A stretch of 64,000 nt of DNA, taken from positions 9,728,501-9,792,500 of the forward strand of contig JAWHQI010000074.1 of NCBI GenBank assembly GCA_033032865.1, written 5' to 3'. The notes beneath the pieces are model-generated. The model searched no databases. It was given only the letters and a program-made list of their open reading frames with translations, and was not told where the DNA came from. The DNA is from Dactylorhiza incarnata (lineage: Eukaryota > Streptophyta > Magnoliopsida > Asparagales > Orchidaceae). The position numbers were made by a program, and so were the translations under genes. Below are positions 33,186 through 45,365 of this stretch, in pieces (position 1 is the first letter of the stretch; every line of letters starts with the position of its first letter).

Positions 33186-33314
33186 AATCTGAGTTGTAGG
33201 GTCCTGTGTGGCCTGAGCTGTAGGGTCTTGTGTGGCCTGAGTTGTAGGGTCCTGTGTGGCCTGAGCTGTAGGGTCCTGTGTGGCCTGAGCTGTAGGGTCC
33301 TGCGTGGCCTGAGT
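33186..33314. repeat. 30-bp tandem repeat, about 4-5 units
   Basis: Units of CTGAGCTGTAGGGTCCTGTG followed by TGGC repeat with period 30 within the solo LTR. Reading frames here are artefacts of the period. Confidence 0.9.
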
Positions 33315-33552
33315 GTAGGATTCCAATTGTGGATCTGAGGTAGGAGGTTAGCCAGTGCCTCTGAGGTAGGAGACTTTGTCTCTGAGTTGTAGGATCTGCG
33401 GATCTGAGTTTTGGTGGAAGTGGTCGATGCTAGCACACTACTAGATAGGAAAAGGGAGGAAAGTGGACTACCCAGTGACATACTGTCTTGGGGAGCCACT
33501 ATAAATTGCTATGTGTTTGCGCTGTGCATTTTCTGTGATTGTTGGTTTTGCT

Positions 33553-33895
33553 CACAGAGTATGTGCTTTACCAATGCTCTGGATGCTGAATGAAGGAAGC
33601 ATGGTTATGTGCACATAAATCAAAATGGATTCTTGGGTCTGCCCTCTCTGATGTCTTTGGCTTTGATTTGAGGGCATGATTCCGCAGCAAACGCGACGGT
33701 ATAGGGGGCCACTATTTCAGTGGTACTCTGTGAGCAGCCACTTTGTGCATTTATTGTAAAAGGTTAGGTCTTTCTCCTCTGAGAGAAGCCACTTTGTGCA
33801 TAGTGCCAAAGGTTAGGTCTGTTTCCAATCTTCCCCCGCCCATACCCCCAATGATTGGGGACTATATGGGTTCTAATGTTGTTGTTGTTTGTATG
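33553..33895 (+). mobile_element. SINE-like element X, copy 1
   Basis: 343 bp between perfect 14-bp duplications TTGTTGGTTTTGCT (33539-33552 and 33896-33909). The body is nearly identical to copies at 55,891-56,222 and 62,429-62,763. It starts near CCAATGCTCTGGATG, has a 51-bp-period internal duplication (GCCACTTTGTGCAT), and ends with a CCCCAATGATTGGGG hairpin, GACTATATGGG and a TTG-rich tail. No coding capacity and no clear tRNA-like A/B boxes. It would need a LINE for movement. Confidence 0.92.
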
Positions 33896-33995
33896 TTGTT
33901 GGTTTTGCTTTAATAATTCCGCAATAAATTTTAAAAGACAGACATCGCCTATTCATCCCCCCTTATGTGAAAATTAGACTATCCCATAACTTACA

Positions 33996-35400
33996 GAAAC
34001 TAGTCGAGAGGCCATCTAATCATTCGGTAGTAAGAGTAAAATGGATTTTTAAAAATAAATTAGATGGTGACTCTAGAATAATTAGGAATAAAGCTAGACT
34101 AGTAGCACAAGGATATTCACAAATTGAGAGGGTAGATTTTGAAGAAACATCTCGCTAAGAATCTATTCGTATCTTTCTTGCATTTGCGAGTTTTAAACGA
34201 TTTCAAATGAATGTAAAGAGTGCATTTTAAACGGGATAATTAAATAAGAAGTTTATGTTGAACAACCCCCGACTTTATAAATGATAAATTTCCAAATCAT
34301 GTCAATAAACTAAAAAAAAAACGCTTTATGGATTAAAACAAGCGTCATGTGCTTGGTATGATAGATTGACTTCATTTTTGATAAAACCGTTGTATTATGG
34401 GTAGTGCCCACACTACGCTCTTCATTAAGCATTTAAATTATGATTTGATTATATTGCAAATTTATGTAGATGATATTATTTTTGGAGCCACTAATAAAAA
34501 GTTGTGTAATAAAGTAGTAAAAGTAATGCAAAATGAATTTGAGATGAGCTTAGTATGTGAACTCACATATTTTCTTGGTTTTCAAATCACTCAATATAAT
34601 GATGGAATCTTCATTTGTCAAAGTAAATATGTTCATGATATGCTTAAAAGATTTGGATTTGAAAACCTTAAGCAAGCAAATACACCAATGGGTGCATCTC
34701 TAAAACTATGAAAAAATGAAAGTGGAATTTCAATTGATCAAACTCTCTATCGAGGGATGCTTGCATTATTATTATATTTGAGTGCCTCTAGACCAGATAT
34801 CATGTTTTCCGTGTTTATGTGTTCGCTTTTAAGTCAATCCAAAAGATTCTCATTTAAAAGCGGTTAAACGTATTTTTAGATATCTAATAGACTAATAGAC
34901 ACACCTAAATTAGGATTGTGGTATCCTCATAATGATTCATTTATATTGCATTGTTTTTTTGATTCAGATTATGCGAGATGTTCTTTAGATGGTAAAAGCA
35001 CTAGTGTCACGTATCATTTCTTAAGGCCATCACTTGTATTATGGTCGAGTCGGAAACAAAATTCTATTGCTCTCTCCATTATCGAGGCCGAGTATATTGC
35101 ACTAGGTAGCTGTTGCGCACAAGCGTTATGGATGACTCAAACACTAAAAGACTTTGAAATTCATCAAAATAATATAAAACTAAAATGTGATAGCAAAAGT
35201 GCTATTGATCTAACCAACAATCTAGTTCACCGCTCTAGATCCAAACACATTGATGTTAGGCACCACTTCATTCGGGATCACATTAAAAAGGAACATGTTT
35301 GAGTAAGCTTTATTGGAACCGAATCACAAGTTGCGGACATATTCACAAAATTACTCCTCGATGCCCGATTTTCATCTCATAGATTGGAGTTACGGTTTTG
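33996..35400 (+). pseudogene. copia RT and RNase H remnant
   Basis: Frames 33,967-34,158, 34,397-34,711 and 34,916-35,302 give the RT start (VKWIFKNKLD, NKARLVAQGYSQ), the catalytic region IYVDDIIFGATN, and RNase H (FDSDYARCSLDGKSTS, IIEAEYIALG, CDSKSAIDLTNN, SKHIDVRHHFIRDH). Stops at 34,158 and 34,710 and shifts near 34,250-34,390 break it. Ends near 35,400 before a non-coding spacer. Confidence 0.85.
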
Positions 35401-37510
35401 GACATCTTAAGTTAAAATTTTTAGATCCGCAACTTTTTCATTATTTTTCTAAACTCTTTGTTGTAGTTGGTGCTCCTTATCATGGAAAATAATAATCAAG
35501 AAAAATTGGATCAAAAAATTATCGAAAACCAGGACTTTAAATGAAATATTAAAACTTTGTTTGATAACGCCCGACGACAATCCTTACCACCGACGGTAGT
35601 TCTGAATTTCTTTTAATGCTTTATTTTTTGCATTTTCTTCTTTTTACTGGCTTAAGAGATTATTAGTCTGATATGTTTAACAATGCCCCCAATGCTTTTC
35701 AGCAAAATCGTTTTATTATTTCATTATTTCTTTAATTTTCTTAAAACCCAAAAACAAAAGAGAAAATTACAAAACACAACAAACTTACCAAAATATATTT
35801 TTATTTCTGATTTTTATTGTATTTCTCTTTATTTTATAAAAACAAAAACCATAAAAATTGCTTATTTTTCATTGCTATAGTTAAGGATGGATATATATCA
35901 TTTAAAGATTCATTACAATGTATGATTTAATTTTCAAACTTTTTAAATATTGTCTTGACTATTCATGCCTTGCATACTATCTTTTTTGTACAATGAAAAG
36001 GATTGTAGAAAACATGTGTAGGAATGCTTAGTATGCCTCTATGAATGAGTGATACTTTATGTTAGATAATGATTTATTTTTCACTTACTTTTTGATTCTG
36101 ACATATTCAAGTAATCTTGTTTATGCATGAGTATGTAGTGTAATAATATAACTAATTAAAATGCACGGATAAATTACCCACTCTCCATTGAATTGACTTC
36201 TTGCAATATATGGACCTTCATGCACCTATTACTTAGAGAAGTGTGATTACAAAATAAAAATTTATATGTTTGCTAAAAAAGTGAATTCGGAGTTCTTGAT
36301 CACTAAATTAAAAATTTCAAATAATAAATAAGAAGGAAATTCCACCAAACACTACTTCTCCTGATAAGCCTTAATAAATATTGTGAGGTTGAACACCTTT
36401 GAAAGAATTATAAAATGTCTTGTGCAAACAAACTACAAATACACTACATAGTTTATTTATCTTTAGTACATCGGATCACTAATAAAAATTAGAATAATAT
36501 TATGTGATCTCCCAAACACTACTTCGCTCCCTGATAAGTCTTAATAAGTATTGTGTGTGCGAAGCACCTTGACAGTTGCACTATTACTTATTGTGCATAG
36601 AATGCAAAGTAAAAGTAAATTTACTTTGCATTTTTGATGTTATATTTATTTCATTACATATCTCATGTGTCTTGATTATTGCACTTGTATTCTTTATCAA
36701 ATGCTATTTGTACACATCATGGTCTTATATAAATCTTCCACTTATGAGAATTGGACACTAACACACAAATACATTATTCTCTACAAACATTAATTAAATG
36801 TACTAGATAACTAAGCATGATCGCTACAGTATTTTTTAATATTTGAAATGCAAATCACCTCACATTGTAGCTTGTTATCTCTTGTTGATATTTTTAATAA
36901 AGCTTGATATATTTCAAAACAATCAATATAATGACATCTCTTGTGCTATCACTCAAATATATATCATTTTCCCTCGCTTTAGAATTTATGATTACCCCTT
37001 CAATTCAATTCCTTTTTAAAAGGGAGCTCCTACTTCTTCATGCCTATCTTATATATACCCTATGCATTTTTTTATGACTTTTTCCGCTCTGTTTTACTCT
37101 TATGCTCGATCATGATTAGCCTTTGACAATTCAACAAGTAGTATGCATTATTTAACAAAAAGTGGAAGCTTATTTTAATTCTATCCAAAAGGGGGAGAAT
37201 AAATAGGGAAAACTAAAACTTCATGACTACACTAACCTCAACCCTCTTTTGATAATACCAAAAATAGGAGAATAAATTGAGAAATCTAATACTCTAGGGG
37301 AGTACAATATAACACCATTATGTGTAAATGATGCATCTATGTAGGGGGAGTATTCATATAGGGGGAGTATACATTTCTAGAATACGAATATGCGTTATGT
37401 ACTCAACTACACTTCAAAAAACCTATGCTATCATTATCACTTACCCCACTATTCTATAAACACAACTATTCTAAAATGACTGATTTTTCATTAGGGGATT
37501 TGTTATTATC
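35401..37510 (+). other. long AT-rich spacer of SIRE-like copia
   Basis: 2.1 kb between RNase H and the polypurine tract. No envelope-like or other product was recognised. A direct duplication of about 170-bp period (AACACTACTTC ... TTAATAAATATTGTG at 36,350 and 36,515) is visible. Two GGGGGAGTAT motifs near 37,340-37,365 resemble extra polypurine tracts. Confidence 0.6.
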
Positions 37511-37523
37511 AAAAGGGGGAGTT

Positions 37524-38803
37524 TGTTGGAACATGTGTTCCGCATCTCTTGGTTTGAGAATAACAAATTCCATTATGTATTTGATCAAGCTTGTTTTGCA
37601 TTTATAATATGCAGGAAATACAAGCACAATACCATATTGAATGCATACATGGAATGCGACGCAAAATGGAAAGGAGGCTTTGATGTTTGACCTACCGCGG
37701 GGCGGCAACACCTACAGCTGGCAGTATCGTTCGTGACAGTGGGACATATGACACCACACTTTCAAATCAAATCATTGGCGGAAGTAGCGAAGCGAAATTG
37801 TAAAGTGGCTAACACGCGACATTAACGCTAACACGCGGCATTAACGCTAACACGCGACGATAAATGAAAGGCAAACCCGACGATCATCTGCTGATTGAGG
37901 AGCCAAACGGAGCAAGAGATCAATCAGACGGCTGGAGCGTATATTGGCTAACGCGGCGCGATAACACTATCGCGGCGCGGTAGCTGTTGCCTAAAATAAG
38001 AAACGCGCATACCATTCCTGGACAGATCTCTTACCATTACGGGTACAACGCGGCGATAACATCTACCGCCTGCGCTAGCTCACAGTTCTATTTATACGTC
38101 TGCTCCGCTATTTCATTTCTTGAACGCTGAATCTACAACTTCGAACTAATTCGTGTGAGCCCTCGTCCCAGACAACAAGAGCACTCCCTAGAACAAACTT
38201 GAAGATCCAAATGAGAACTTGAAGGAGGATTCAATCAACGCTTATTCTACATGAAGGACGAACGCAACGACAACTTCGATCTCTAGCGTTCCTTCAACAT
38301 CGCCTTCAAAGTTTCTTCATAGGGAGTTTTTATACAGAAGTTTTTATTTCTCATCTTGTAATTTCTCTTTTTATTGGTGACTAGTTTTTGTGTATCGGTA
38401 GTGAAATTCGCCCGTGTGGGTGACTGGGTCCGTGTGCAGGTTAGGGAGGAATTCGCCACATGTGTTGGCGTTTAAATCTAGGAAATAGGTCTAGGGGCGG
38501 CTTGAGGCCTATCTAGGGAGAGATAGGCTAGGGCCAATCGGTCCTTAGAAGAAGGATCGGTATAGAAAACCAATTTTTTTTTTATATTCACCGCCTTGAT
38601 TTCTAGCGTCATGGAAATCACCTTTTTGTAATCAAATTATTAGTGAAATAAAATCATGCAACTTGCTTTATTACTTTGCTGATTTCACTTCTTATTCTCT
38701 GAAAAAGTTTTATAAAATAATTTGATCTAAGTTTTTAAGTTAAATTGAAATTTAATAAACACCTTTATTCACCCCCCCTCTAAGGGCGCCTGATGATCCA
38801 ACA
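37524..38803 (+). repeat. 3' LTR of SIRE-like copia (1,280 bp)
   Basis: Starts TGTTGGAACATGTG right after a polypurine tract and ends CTGATGATCCAACA; TGTTGGA and TCCAACA are exact inverted termini. It contains a TATTTATACG box near 38,092 and a C-run near 38,770. The sequence after it is gypsy copy B. Confidence 0.88.
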
Positions 38804-41800
38804 CAACCTTTGTTAATCGATCAATGATCATCCAAATTCAATCATTCCCTGCTTTGCTTCTAGGCAACCCCAAATAAAGTCCATTGTTATGTGATCCCAC
38901 TTCCATTATGGAATCAATAATGGCTACAAATAACCTCCTGGTTTCTGGTGCTCAACTTTCACCACTTGATAGGTATGCCATTTTGCAATATATTTAATTA
39001 CACCAATCTTCATTCCAGACCACCATAAATCTTGCTTTAAATTATGATACATCTTTGTACGACTCAGACGAATTGAGTATAGTGTATTATGTGCTTTATA
39101 TAATATTTCAGATCTTAAATTATCCACATCAGACACGCACAGTCTTCCATTAATCATTAACATATTTATCTTCCTCGACAAACGACGGTGATTACCCTTT
39201 TCTTACCTTCTTTAATAATGCAAGTAAAAATGGTTTTTGATTTATTCCTTTCTTGATTTTATCTTTACTTGGGTACTGAATCTGCATCAGATTCAATTGT
39301 TCGCGTTTTCTTCTTCCGTCATCACAATAGAAAATCCCAATTTTTGTAGATCTTCCAATCTCTTTCTGTTGAGTGATCATGACAGACAGGGAAGCGATAT
39401 TCTTTCGACTCAAAACATCAACTAAAATATTTGCTTCTCCTGTATAGTACTTAATATCCAAATTGTAGTCCTTAATGAGTTCTAACCAATGCCTTTGTCG
39501 TAAATTTATCTAGTTTTGGGAGAAAATATATTTTAAACTTTTATGATCAATAAATACTTCGCATCGAACTCCGCATAATTAATATCTCCAGATTTTTAAT
39601 GCAAAGAATACCATCGCTTATTCCAAATCATGTGTACGATAATTTCTTTCAGTCTCCTTTAACTGTCTTGATGCATAAGCTGTGACTCTTCCATTTCGCA
39701 TTAAAACACAACCGATCCTTTTTAGCGACGCTTCACTATAAATCTGAAAGCCTTCAGTACCATTTGACACTACAAGTGCATGGGTGAAGGTTATTTTTTT
39801 TTTCAATTCTTTAAAAGCGCACTAACATTCTTCATCCTAATGAATTTCACATTCTTACGAGTCAGCTTTGTCAAAGACAACACAATTTTTGGAAAAATCT
39901 TAAACAAACTTCCGATTGTAACCAGTTAGATCAAGAAAACTTCTGACTTCGGTTACTGTTGTCGGTCTCGACCACTAGGTAGTTTCTTCAACTTTTGCTA
40001 GATCCACTGATAAACCACGCTCATTTATCACATGCCCCAAGAATGAGACTTTTTCAACCAAAATTCACATTTGGAAAATTTTGCAAATAATTTGTGACTC
40101 CTTAATGTTTGCAATATAATTCTTAAATATTCTGTATGCTCATCCTTATTTGAAGAATATACCAGAATATCATCTATGGACACGACCACGAATTTATCAA
40201 GATCTTTAAACACTATATTCATCAAATCTATAAATACAACTAGAGCATTTGTCAATCCAAATGGCATGACTATAAATTCAAAGTGGCCATATCTTATAGT
40301 AAACACTGTTTTATATATATCTTCTTCCTTGATTCTTAATTGGTGATAACCTGATCGGAGATCGATCTTCGAAAACATTTTTGTAACGTCCCAAGGCCCT
40401 GGACTTACCATCGGGACAACGTCCACCGACAGCCTTGCCTGACGACCGTTACCGGGCTGCAACTCAATTGGTGATGAGAAGTGAAAGAACTATATAGTTA
40501 GCGTGCTCGGGCTGGAGTAGTACTGGGATGGGTGACCTCCTGGGAAGGCCCCGTAGAGGCGCTTAACTGGATCACTTCTCACCAAAGGGAGGCTGTGGCC
40601 ACCAACAACCTGTCTGTGGGCTGGAGAGGGGTTGGGGTGCTTGGGCTGCAGCCCGGTAACGGTCGCCAGGCGAGGCTGTCGGTGGACGTTGTCCTGATGG
40701 TAAGTCCAGGGCCTTGGGACGTTACAATTTTGGCGTTAGCCAACTGATGAAACAAATCACCAATACATGGTAAGAGGTACTTGTTCTTCAATATTAATTT
40801 ATTTAACTCCTGATAATCATTACATAACCACAGAGTTCCCTCCTTTTTTCTCTCAAACAATATAGGAGCACCCAAAGGTGAGGTGCTTGGTCGTATAAAG
40901 TTTTTCTTTAATAAATCCTGAAGTTGACTCTTTAATTTAATAAATCCTGAAGTTGACTCTTTAATTCCTTCATCTCTTTTAGAGCCATTTGGTATGGTGT
41001 TTTTGCTACGGGTTCAGCCCCTTCAATGAGCCTTATCTCAAACTCCACTTCTCATTTAGGGGGTAAATCAGACAATTCTTCTAGAATAACATCTGGAAAT
41101 TCACAAACTATAGTACCTTATCGAATTCTTATTTCTCTTCATTCTTTGTCTTAATTAACACCAATATCGCCTCACATCCTTTTTCATTTTCTTTATCGCT
41201 TTCATTGCTGAGATTAAACTTTGAGATATCTCGCACAGTCCTTTGAAGGTACAAGGCTGTTTATCTGGGCACTTGATTGTAATTTCTTTACTCTTGCAAT
41301 TAATAATAACTTCGTATTTCGACAGCAAATCCATACCCAATATGATATCAAATTCAGCTAGTGACAATACTGCTAAGTCACTTCTACTCAATATCATCCA
41401 TACTTAAATTTACCTTACATATGGGATGCGTCGTAATTGTGTTATTTGTCATAGTGTCTATTAATGCATTATTTACCTGATATGTTTTTAACTGAAGATT
41501 TTGAAGAGTATCTTCAGAAATAATGGAATGACTAGCCCATGTGTCAAACAATACTCGAAGAAGTTGATTGTGTACATGGATCATACCTGTCACAACTGTA
41601 TTGTCAACTTTGGCCTCTTGCTAACTGAGATTAATACTCGTGGCTGAATTTGCCTCCTATCTGGAACTTCAGTTTCTGCAACTGAGGCCATTGATTTAAT
41701 TCCCTTGCCCTTATAAATTTGGCTGGTTACCTCCACATGGAACAATTTCTGAGGCTAGGAAGCTGTCCCTTTTCTGCCCCTCTCTGGAGCCAGCTTTTAA

Positions 41801-41930
41801 ATATAACACTTGTACTACCGATGCCCAGAGCGATGACATCTAAAGCAGATTCCAGTGCCAGATATATCCCCTTTATGTTTCTTTCTGCACTTTCCACATC
41901 TCTGTTCCACTGTTAGACTTACACCTTCAC
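38804..41930 (-). pseudogene. gypsy gag-pol remnant, copy B
   Basis: Minus-strand order from 41,930 down: zinc-knuckle pieces of gag (CGKC, CFRCHRSGHR) near 41,890-41,810; protease (LFDTWASHS near 41,550, with the DTG active site as DTW); RT with [29 protein letters not shown] and [10 protein letters not shown] (40,462-40,028); RNase H start ([17 protein letters not shown]) near 39,640; its end (GEANILVDVLSRK) near 39,420; and the integrase zinc region (MYHNLKQDLWWSGMK) near 39,040. Frameshifts and stops lie between these blocks. A 5S-containing solo LTR cuts the RT at 40,382-40,726. Confidence 0.85.
40382..40726 (+). mobile_element. solo LTR with 5S rRNA-derived segment (Cassandra type)
   Basis: 345 bp, TG...CA ends, with a perfect 5-bp duplication ATTTT (40377-40381 and 40727-40731), inside gypsy RT whose motifs continue on both sides. 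The stretch 40,497-40,555 closely follows the 3' half of plant 5S rRNA (AGTTAGCGTGCTCGGGC, GGATGGGTGACC, CTGGGAAGG), so the RNA polymerase III internal control region is largely kept. Cassandra retrotransposons are known to carry 5S sequence in their LTRs. Oddly, the first and last 80 bp are inverted repeats (40382-40461 and 40647-40726) with about three mismatches. Confidence 0.85.
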
Positions 41931-42950
41931 AAAATGAGGGGGGCTGCAATGGCCTCCCGCTCTTAGAACAGAGAAATATCTATGTTCTTTCGTAACTCCC
42001 AGCCGACACCCCTCCTGCTCCAGTCGCAACGACCTCTCTCCCTCTCCCAGATGCCCTCATCGGTTCTCTCATCATCCGGTCGACGCTCCCTAGGGCTCTG
42101 ACAACCCATCCTCCATCAACCCCCGTCGGTTTTGACGTGTCCATCGTCGGGACGAACTCCTATAGTGACCCAGTCGTCACATGAGCTCCACTCTGTTATG
42201 ACCCTCAATTCAACAGCCTTAGAAGCTCTCTCCCACCTACGATCGACCACATCACCTTCTCCAACCCTTCCCCCTTTATTGTCGAGCTTCCAGTGGTCGG
42301 TTCCACTTGGTCCCGATAACAGTCGATTTTTAGCACCTGTTCATCTTCCTCCTTGGCTCCAGTTTCCCCTTTGTTTCCCCTCCAAAGATTGTCATTCCCC
42401 CTCACAGAAGCCATCCCTGATTCTTGTGGCTTCCCAGTCCCTCACCCGATGTACTAGCCTTGATTCTTGTGGCTTCCCAGTGCCTCTGAGGTAGGTATCT
42501 CTTAAACTCATTCCTCACTTCTTGTTATTATGTTTTATGCTTAATTTTATTTGGTTTCTAGCTTTCAGAGCTTGTCATAGTTATCGCTTACCTGTTTGTC
42601 ATTAATTGAAAATCTTTCTTGTTCGTCTTTCATGATATAGCCTGTCATTAATTGACAAATTCAGTTTTGTTTTGTTTCATTTATGCTTGCGGAATACTAT
42701 TTCATGTTGTACATTGTTTTACTGTTCAACATTTTGGGGAAACATACTAAGCCTTAGGTTAATTATTTCAAGTTATCTTTCTTTGAATTGAATGTACACT
42801 GCTTAGTTTAAACTCATAGCTCAAACTCAATTTTGTTCTTGTTGCCCGAAGTTACTCGTGCAAGTCCCACTTGCGCTACGTAATGTAAAAGATATCGCCA
42901 AATTAATTTTAAAATCAAATTGTCATTTCCGATTTACATCATCATGTCAG
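41931..42950. other. C-rich then AT-rich stretch, unassigned
   Basis: C-rich to about 42,490 with an unsupported frame at 42,132-42,494 and a short repeated CTTGATTCTTGTGGCTTCCC; AT-rich afterwards. It may be leader or gag sequence of the copia that starts to be readable near 42,950, but I could not show this. Confidence 0.35.
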
Positions 42951-42979
42951 TGCTACAATGTCTGAGTCTTGTTCTTAGA

Positions 42980-43344
42980 CCATCTCCATTCCGCCATTCG
43001 AATCCAACCGATGGCTCTCTTCAGCAGATATTGAGGCTCTGATTAGTGTTTCCAAGCAATCTGCCTCCATTGCAACTTCTTCAGGTAACGCGTATGTTGC
43101 TACCCAAAGTAAGTAGCTCATTGACTCTAATGCGATCAATCATATGACCTGGAATTCTCTAGCATTCTCTCACCTCGAGAAGAATAACCGGTTACTAACG
43201 GTGTTTGTGGCTGATGATTCTCCTGCTCAAGTTTATGGAACTAGAGGTGTTATTACCATTTCCCTTCTCCAATTGAATCACACTTTATTTGTTCCAAATT
43301 TTCCTTTCAATCTATTATTCATCAGTGCACTTTCAAAATAATTA
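42980..43344 (+). pseudogene. copia protease region
   Basis: Reads LIDSNAINHMTWNS, then FVADDSPAQVYGTRGVI and LNHTLFVPNFPFNLLFISAL, matching the copia protease pattern in which DSGA(S)xHMT comes first; here DSGA has become DSNA, so the active-site Gly is lost. An in-frame stop lies near 43,116. The LINE interrupts the frame after ISALSK. Confidence 0.78.
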
Positions 43345-44699
43345 GATACCAGGAGATATACGAACAATGGAGAGAATTATTTTGGTACCTTTGTATAAGA
43401 ACAAAAGAGATATACAAAATTGTGCAATTACAGGGGAATTAAATTAATGAGTCATACTATGAAACTATGAGAACGAGTAATATAGAGAAGAGTTAGACGA
43501 GAGACTAGCATCTCGGAGAATCAATCTGGATTCATGCCAGGGAGGTCAACCATGAAAGGTATACATCTCTTGAGGAGACTCATTGACATCTATCGGGAAA
43601 GACAAAAAGATTTGCATATGTTGTTTATCGATCTGGAGAAGGCTTATGATAGGGTTCCAAGAGAGGTCTTGTGGAGAGTCTTAGAAAAGAAAGATGTAAA
43701 TGTATCATACATTGACGTAATCAAAGATATGTATTCAAATCAAGTGACCAGGGTGAGGACTTCTGGAGGATTAACGCAGGAATTCCCTATCGTTGTTGGC
43801 TTACATCAAGGGTCAGCTTTAAGCCCTTATCTCTTTACCCTTATCTTAGATGAGCTCACCAGAAATATCCAACAAGCAATACCTTGGTGTTTATTATTTG
43901 CAGATGGTATTGTTTTGGTCGATGAGACGTGCGAGGGTGTAAACGCGAAACTTGAATCTTGGCGAGGCACTTTAGAAAAGAAGGGTTTTAGGTTGAGCAG
44001 GACAAAGACGGAGTATATATAGAGCTTAAATTTAGTAGTGCAAGAAGGTCGGATGACTCCGACATTAAATTGGGTGACCAAGATATTTCCCGCAGTGAGT
44101 GCTTTAAATATCTGGGATCGATAATTCAAAAAGATGGAGGTGTAGATAAAGATGTGATACATAAAATCCAAGCAGGTTGGTTGAAGTGGAGTGGCGCGTC
44201 CGGGATCTTATGTGATCGTAAAGTATCATTAAAACTTAAAGACAAGTTTTGTCGTACTACAATTAGGCCAACAATGCTCTACGGTTCTGAGTGTTGGGCA
44301 GTGAATGGTGTACATGAGCAAAAAATGGGAGTTGCGGAGATGAAAATGCTTAGGTGGATGTGTGATCACACGAGACTGGATAAAATTAGGAATGAATGTA
44401 TCAGGATAAGACATGAGTGACACCAATTGTAGAGAAGATGCGAGAAGCTCGATTAAGATGGTTCAGACATGTACATAGGAGACCATTAGAGGCACCTGTT
44501 AGGCGTTGTGAGACTTTAGTCACTAGACATGTTAAACGGGGGAGGGGTAGACCAAAAAAGACTTGGAATGAAACTATAAGGAAAGATATGATGTACTTAG
44601 GCATTAGTGAGGCTATGATTAAAGATAGGGCGCAATGGCGACAAAGGATCCATATAGCCGACCCCACTATACCGGGATAAAGGCTTGAGTGTTGTTGTT
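43345..44699 (+). mobile_element. 5'-truncated RTE-type LINE with RT fragment
   Basis: Flanked by 18-bp duplications GCACTTTCAAAATAATTA and GCACTTTCAAAACAATTA (43327-43344 and 44700-44717, one mismatch). Frame 43,534-44,022 carries RT motifs [17 protein letters not shown] and [13 protein letters not shown]; the catalytic box reads FADG instead of FADD. Frames 44,070-44,420 and 44,417-44,680 continue the C-terminal region (CFKYLGSII, RWFRHVHRRP, KDMMYLGISEAMIKDRAQW) in two other phases, so two shifts are present. The 3' end is GGGATAAAGGCTTGAG plus (TTG)n. Confidence 0.92.
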
Positions 44700-44717
44700 G
44701 CACTTTCAAAACAATTA

Positions 44718-45074
44718 CACTACCGTATCTCATTTTCTCCAACTAATTGTTATTTTTAGGACCTTCGATCGAAGAGGACAGTTGCTACTGAGATTAAACG
44801 TGGGGCGCTCTACTATCTGGGCGATCTTCCCCCCTTCTCAGTATTTGCTGCAACGATTTCTTTGCTTCAATGACATCACCATCTTGTTCATCCTCCACTT
44901 TGTCTTCTGCATCAGCTCCTACCGTATTTTCATCCTGAGTCTATTTTTGAATGTGACACCTGCCACTGTGACAAACATCATCATATTAGTTTTCCTACTA
45001 ACATTTGTAAGAGTTTGTGCATTTTTTTGACCTTGTTTATTCAGATATACTAGGTCCTTCCAAGTTTGTTGGTG
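44718..45074 (+). pseudogene. copia pre-integrase and integrase start
   Basis: Resumes directly after the LINE: RSKRT and GALYYLGDLP, then on a shifted phase CDTCHCDKHH, FPTNICKSLC and LFIQIY-VLPS, which match the His/Cys zinc region and the HSDILGPS start of the integrase core. The rest of the core is absent; the next copia sequence (after the solo LTR) is the RT linker. Confidence 0.68.
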
Positions 45075-45365
45075 GTTCTTGAAAGTGCACAGTGAGTCCT
45101 CTGAGTATTCTCTAGAGGGGGTGGGGGGAGGGGGTGAATAGAGTTTTAAAAACTTTACTATAAAATGTGCACAGAACAATAAATTATTTTTAACATCTAT
45201 GCATTCAGAAATCCAATCCAGAATAAAACAAACACAGTATTGCAGAAATAAAGAATGGACAACACAGAAAATTCACAGCACAGATTGAGACAAGATCTAT
45301 AGTGGTTCCCCAAAATATGGGTACTCCACTCTTCTACCACTTTGGTAGGAATACACTATCCAGTA

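Larger units (their letters stand above)
31857..33995 (+). mobile_element. solo LTR (1.78 kb without its SINE)
   Basis: Starts TGTTGGGAATTTTGCCC and ends ATAACTTACA; the C-run TATTCATCCCCCC near 33,950 resembles SIRE-type LTR ends, and a TATAAAAG box lies near 32,769. Flanks AAAAC (31852-31856) and GAAAC (33996-34000) are the target duplication with one change, and the interrupted RT codons (WKL|VERPS) rejoin exactly across it. No second LTR or coding region is inside. Confidence 0.8.
31400..38803 (+). mobile_element. 5'-truncated SIRE-like copia element
   Basis: Copia pol remains (31,421-31,856 and 33,996-35,400), about 2.1 kb of AT-rich sequence, a polypurine tract (AAAAGGGGGAG) at 37,511 and a long 3' LTR (37,524-38,803). 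Long LTRs ending in a C-run (TATTCACCCCCCC) and a long pol-LTR spacer fit the SIRE/Maximus lineage. A solo LTR with a SINE inside interrupts the RT. Gag to integrase and the 5' LTR are missing. The 3' LTR ends inside gypsy copy B, so this element was inserted into that gypsy or next to it. Confidence 0.72.

Noticed and set aside
40497..40555. 5S rRNA gene
   Set aside because: Only the 3' half of 5S is present, inside a bounded solo LTR with a target-site duplication.
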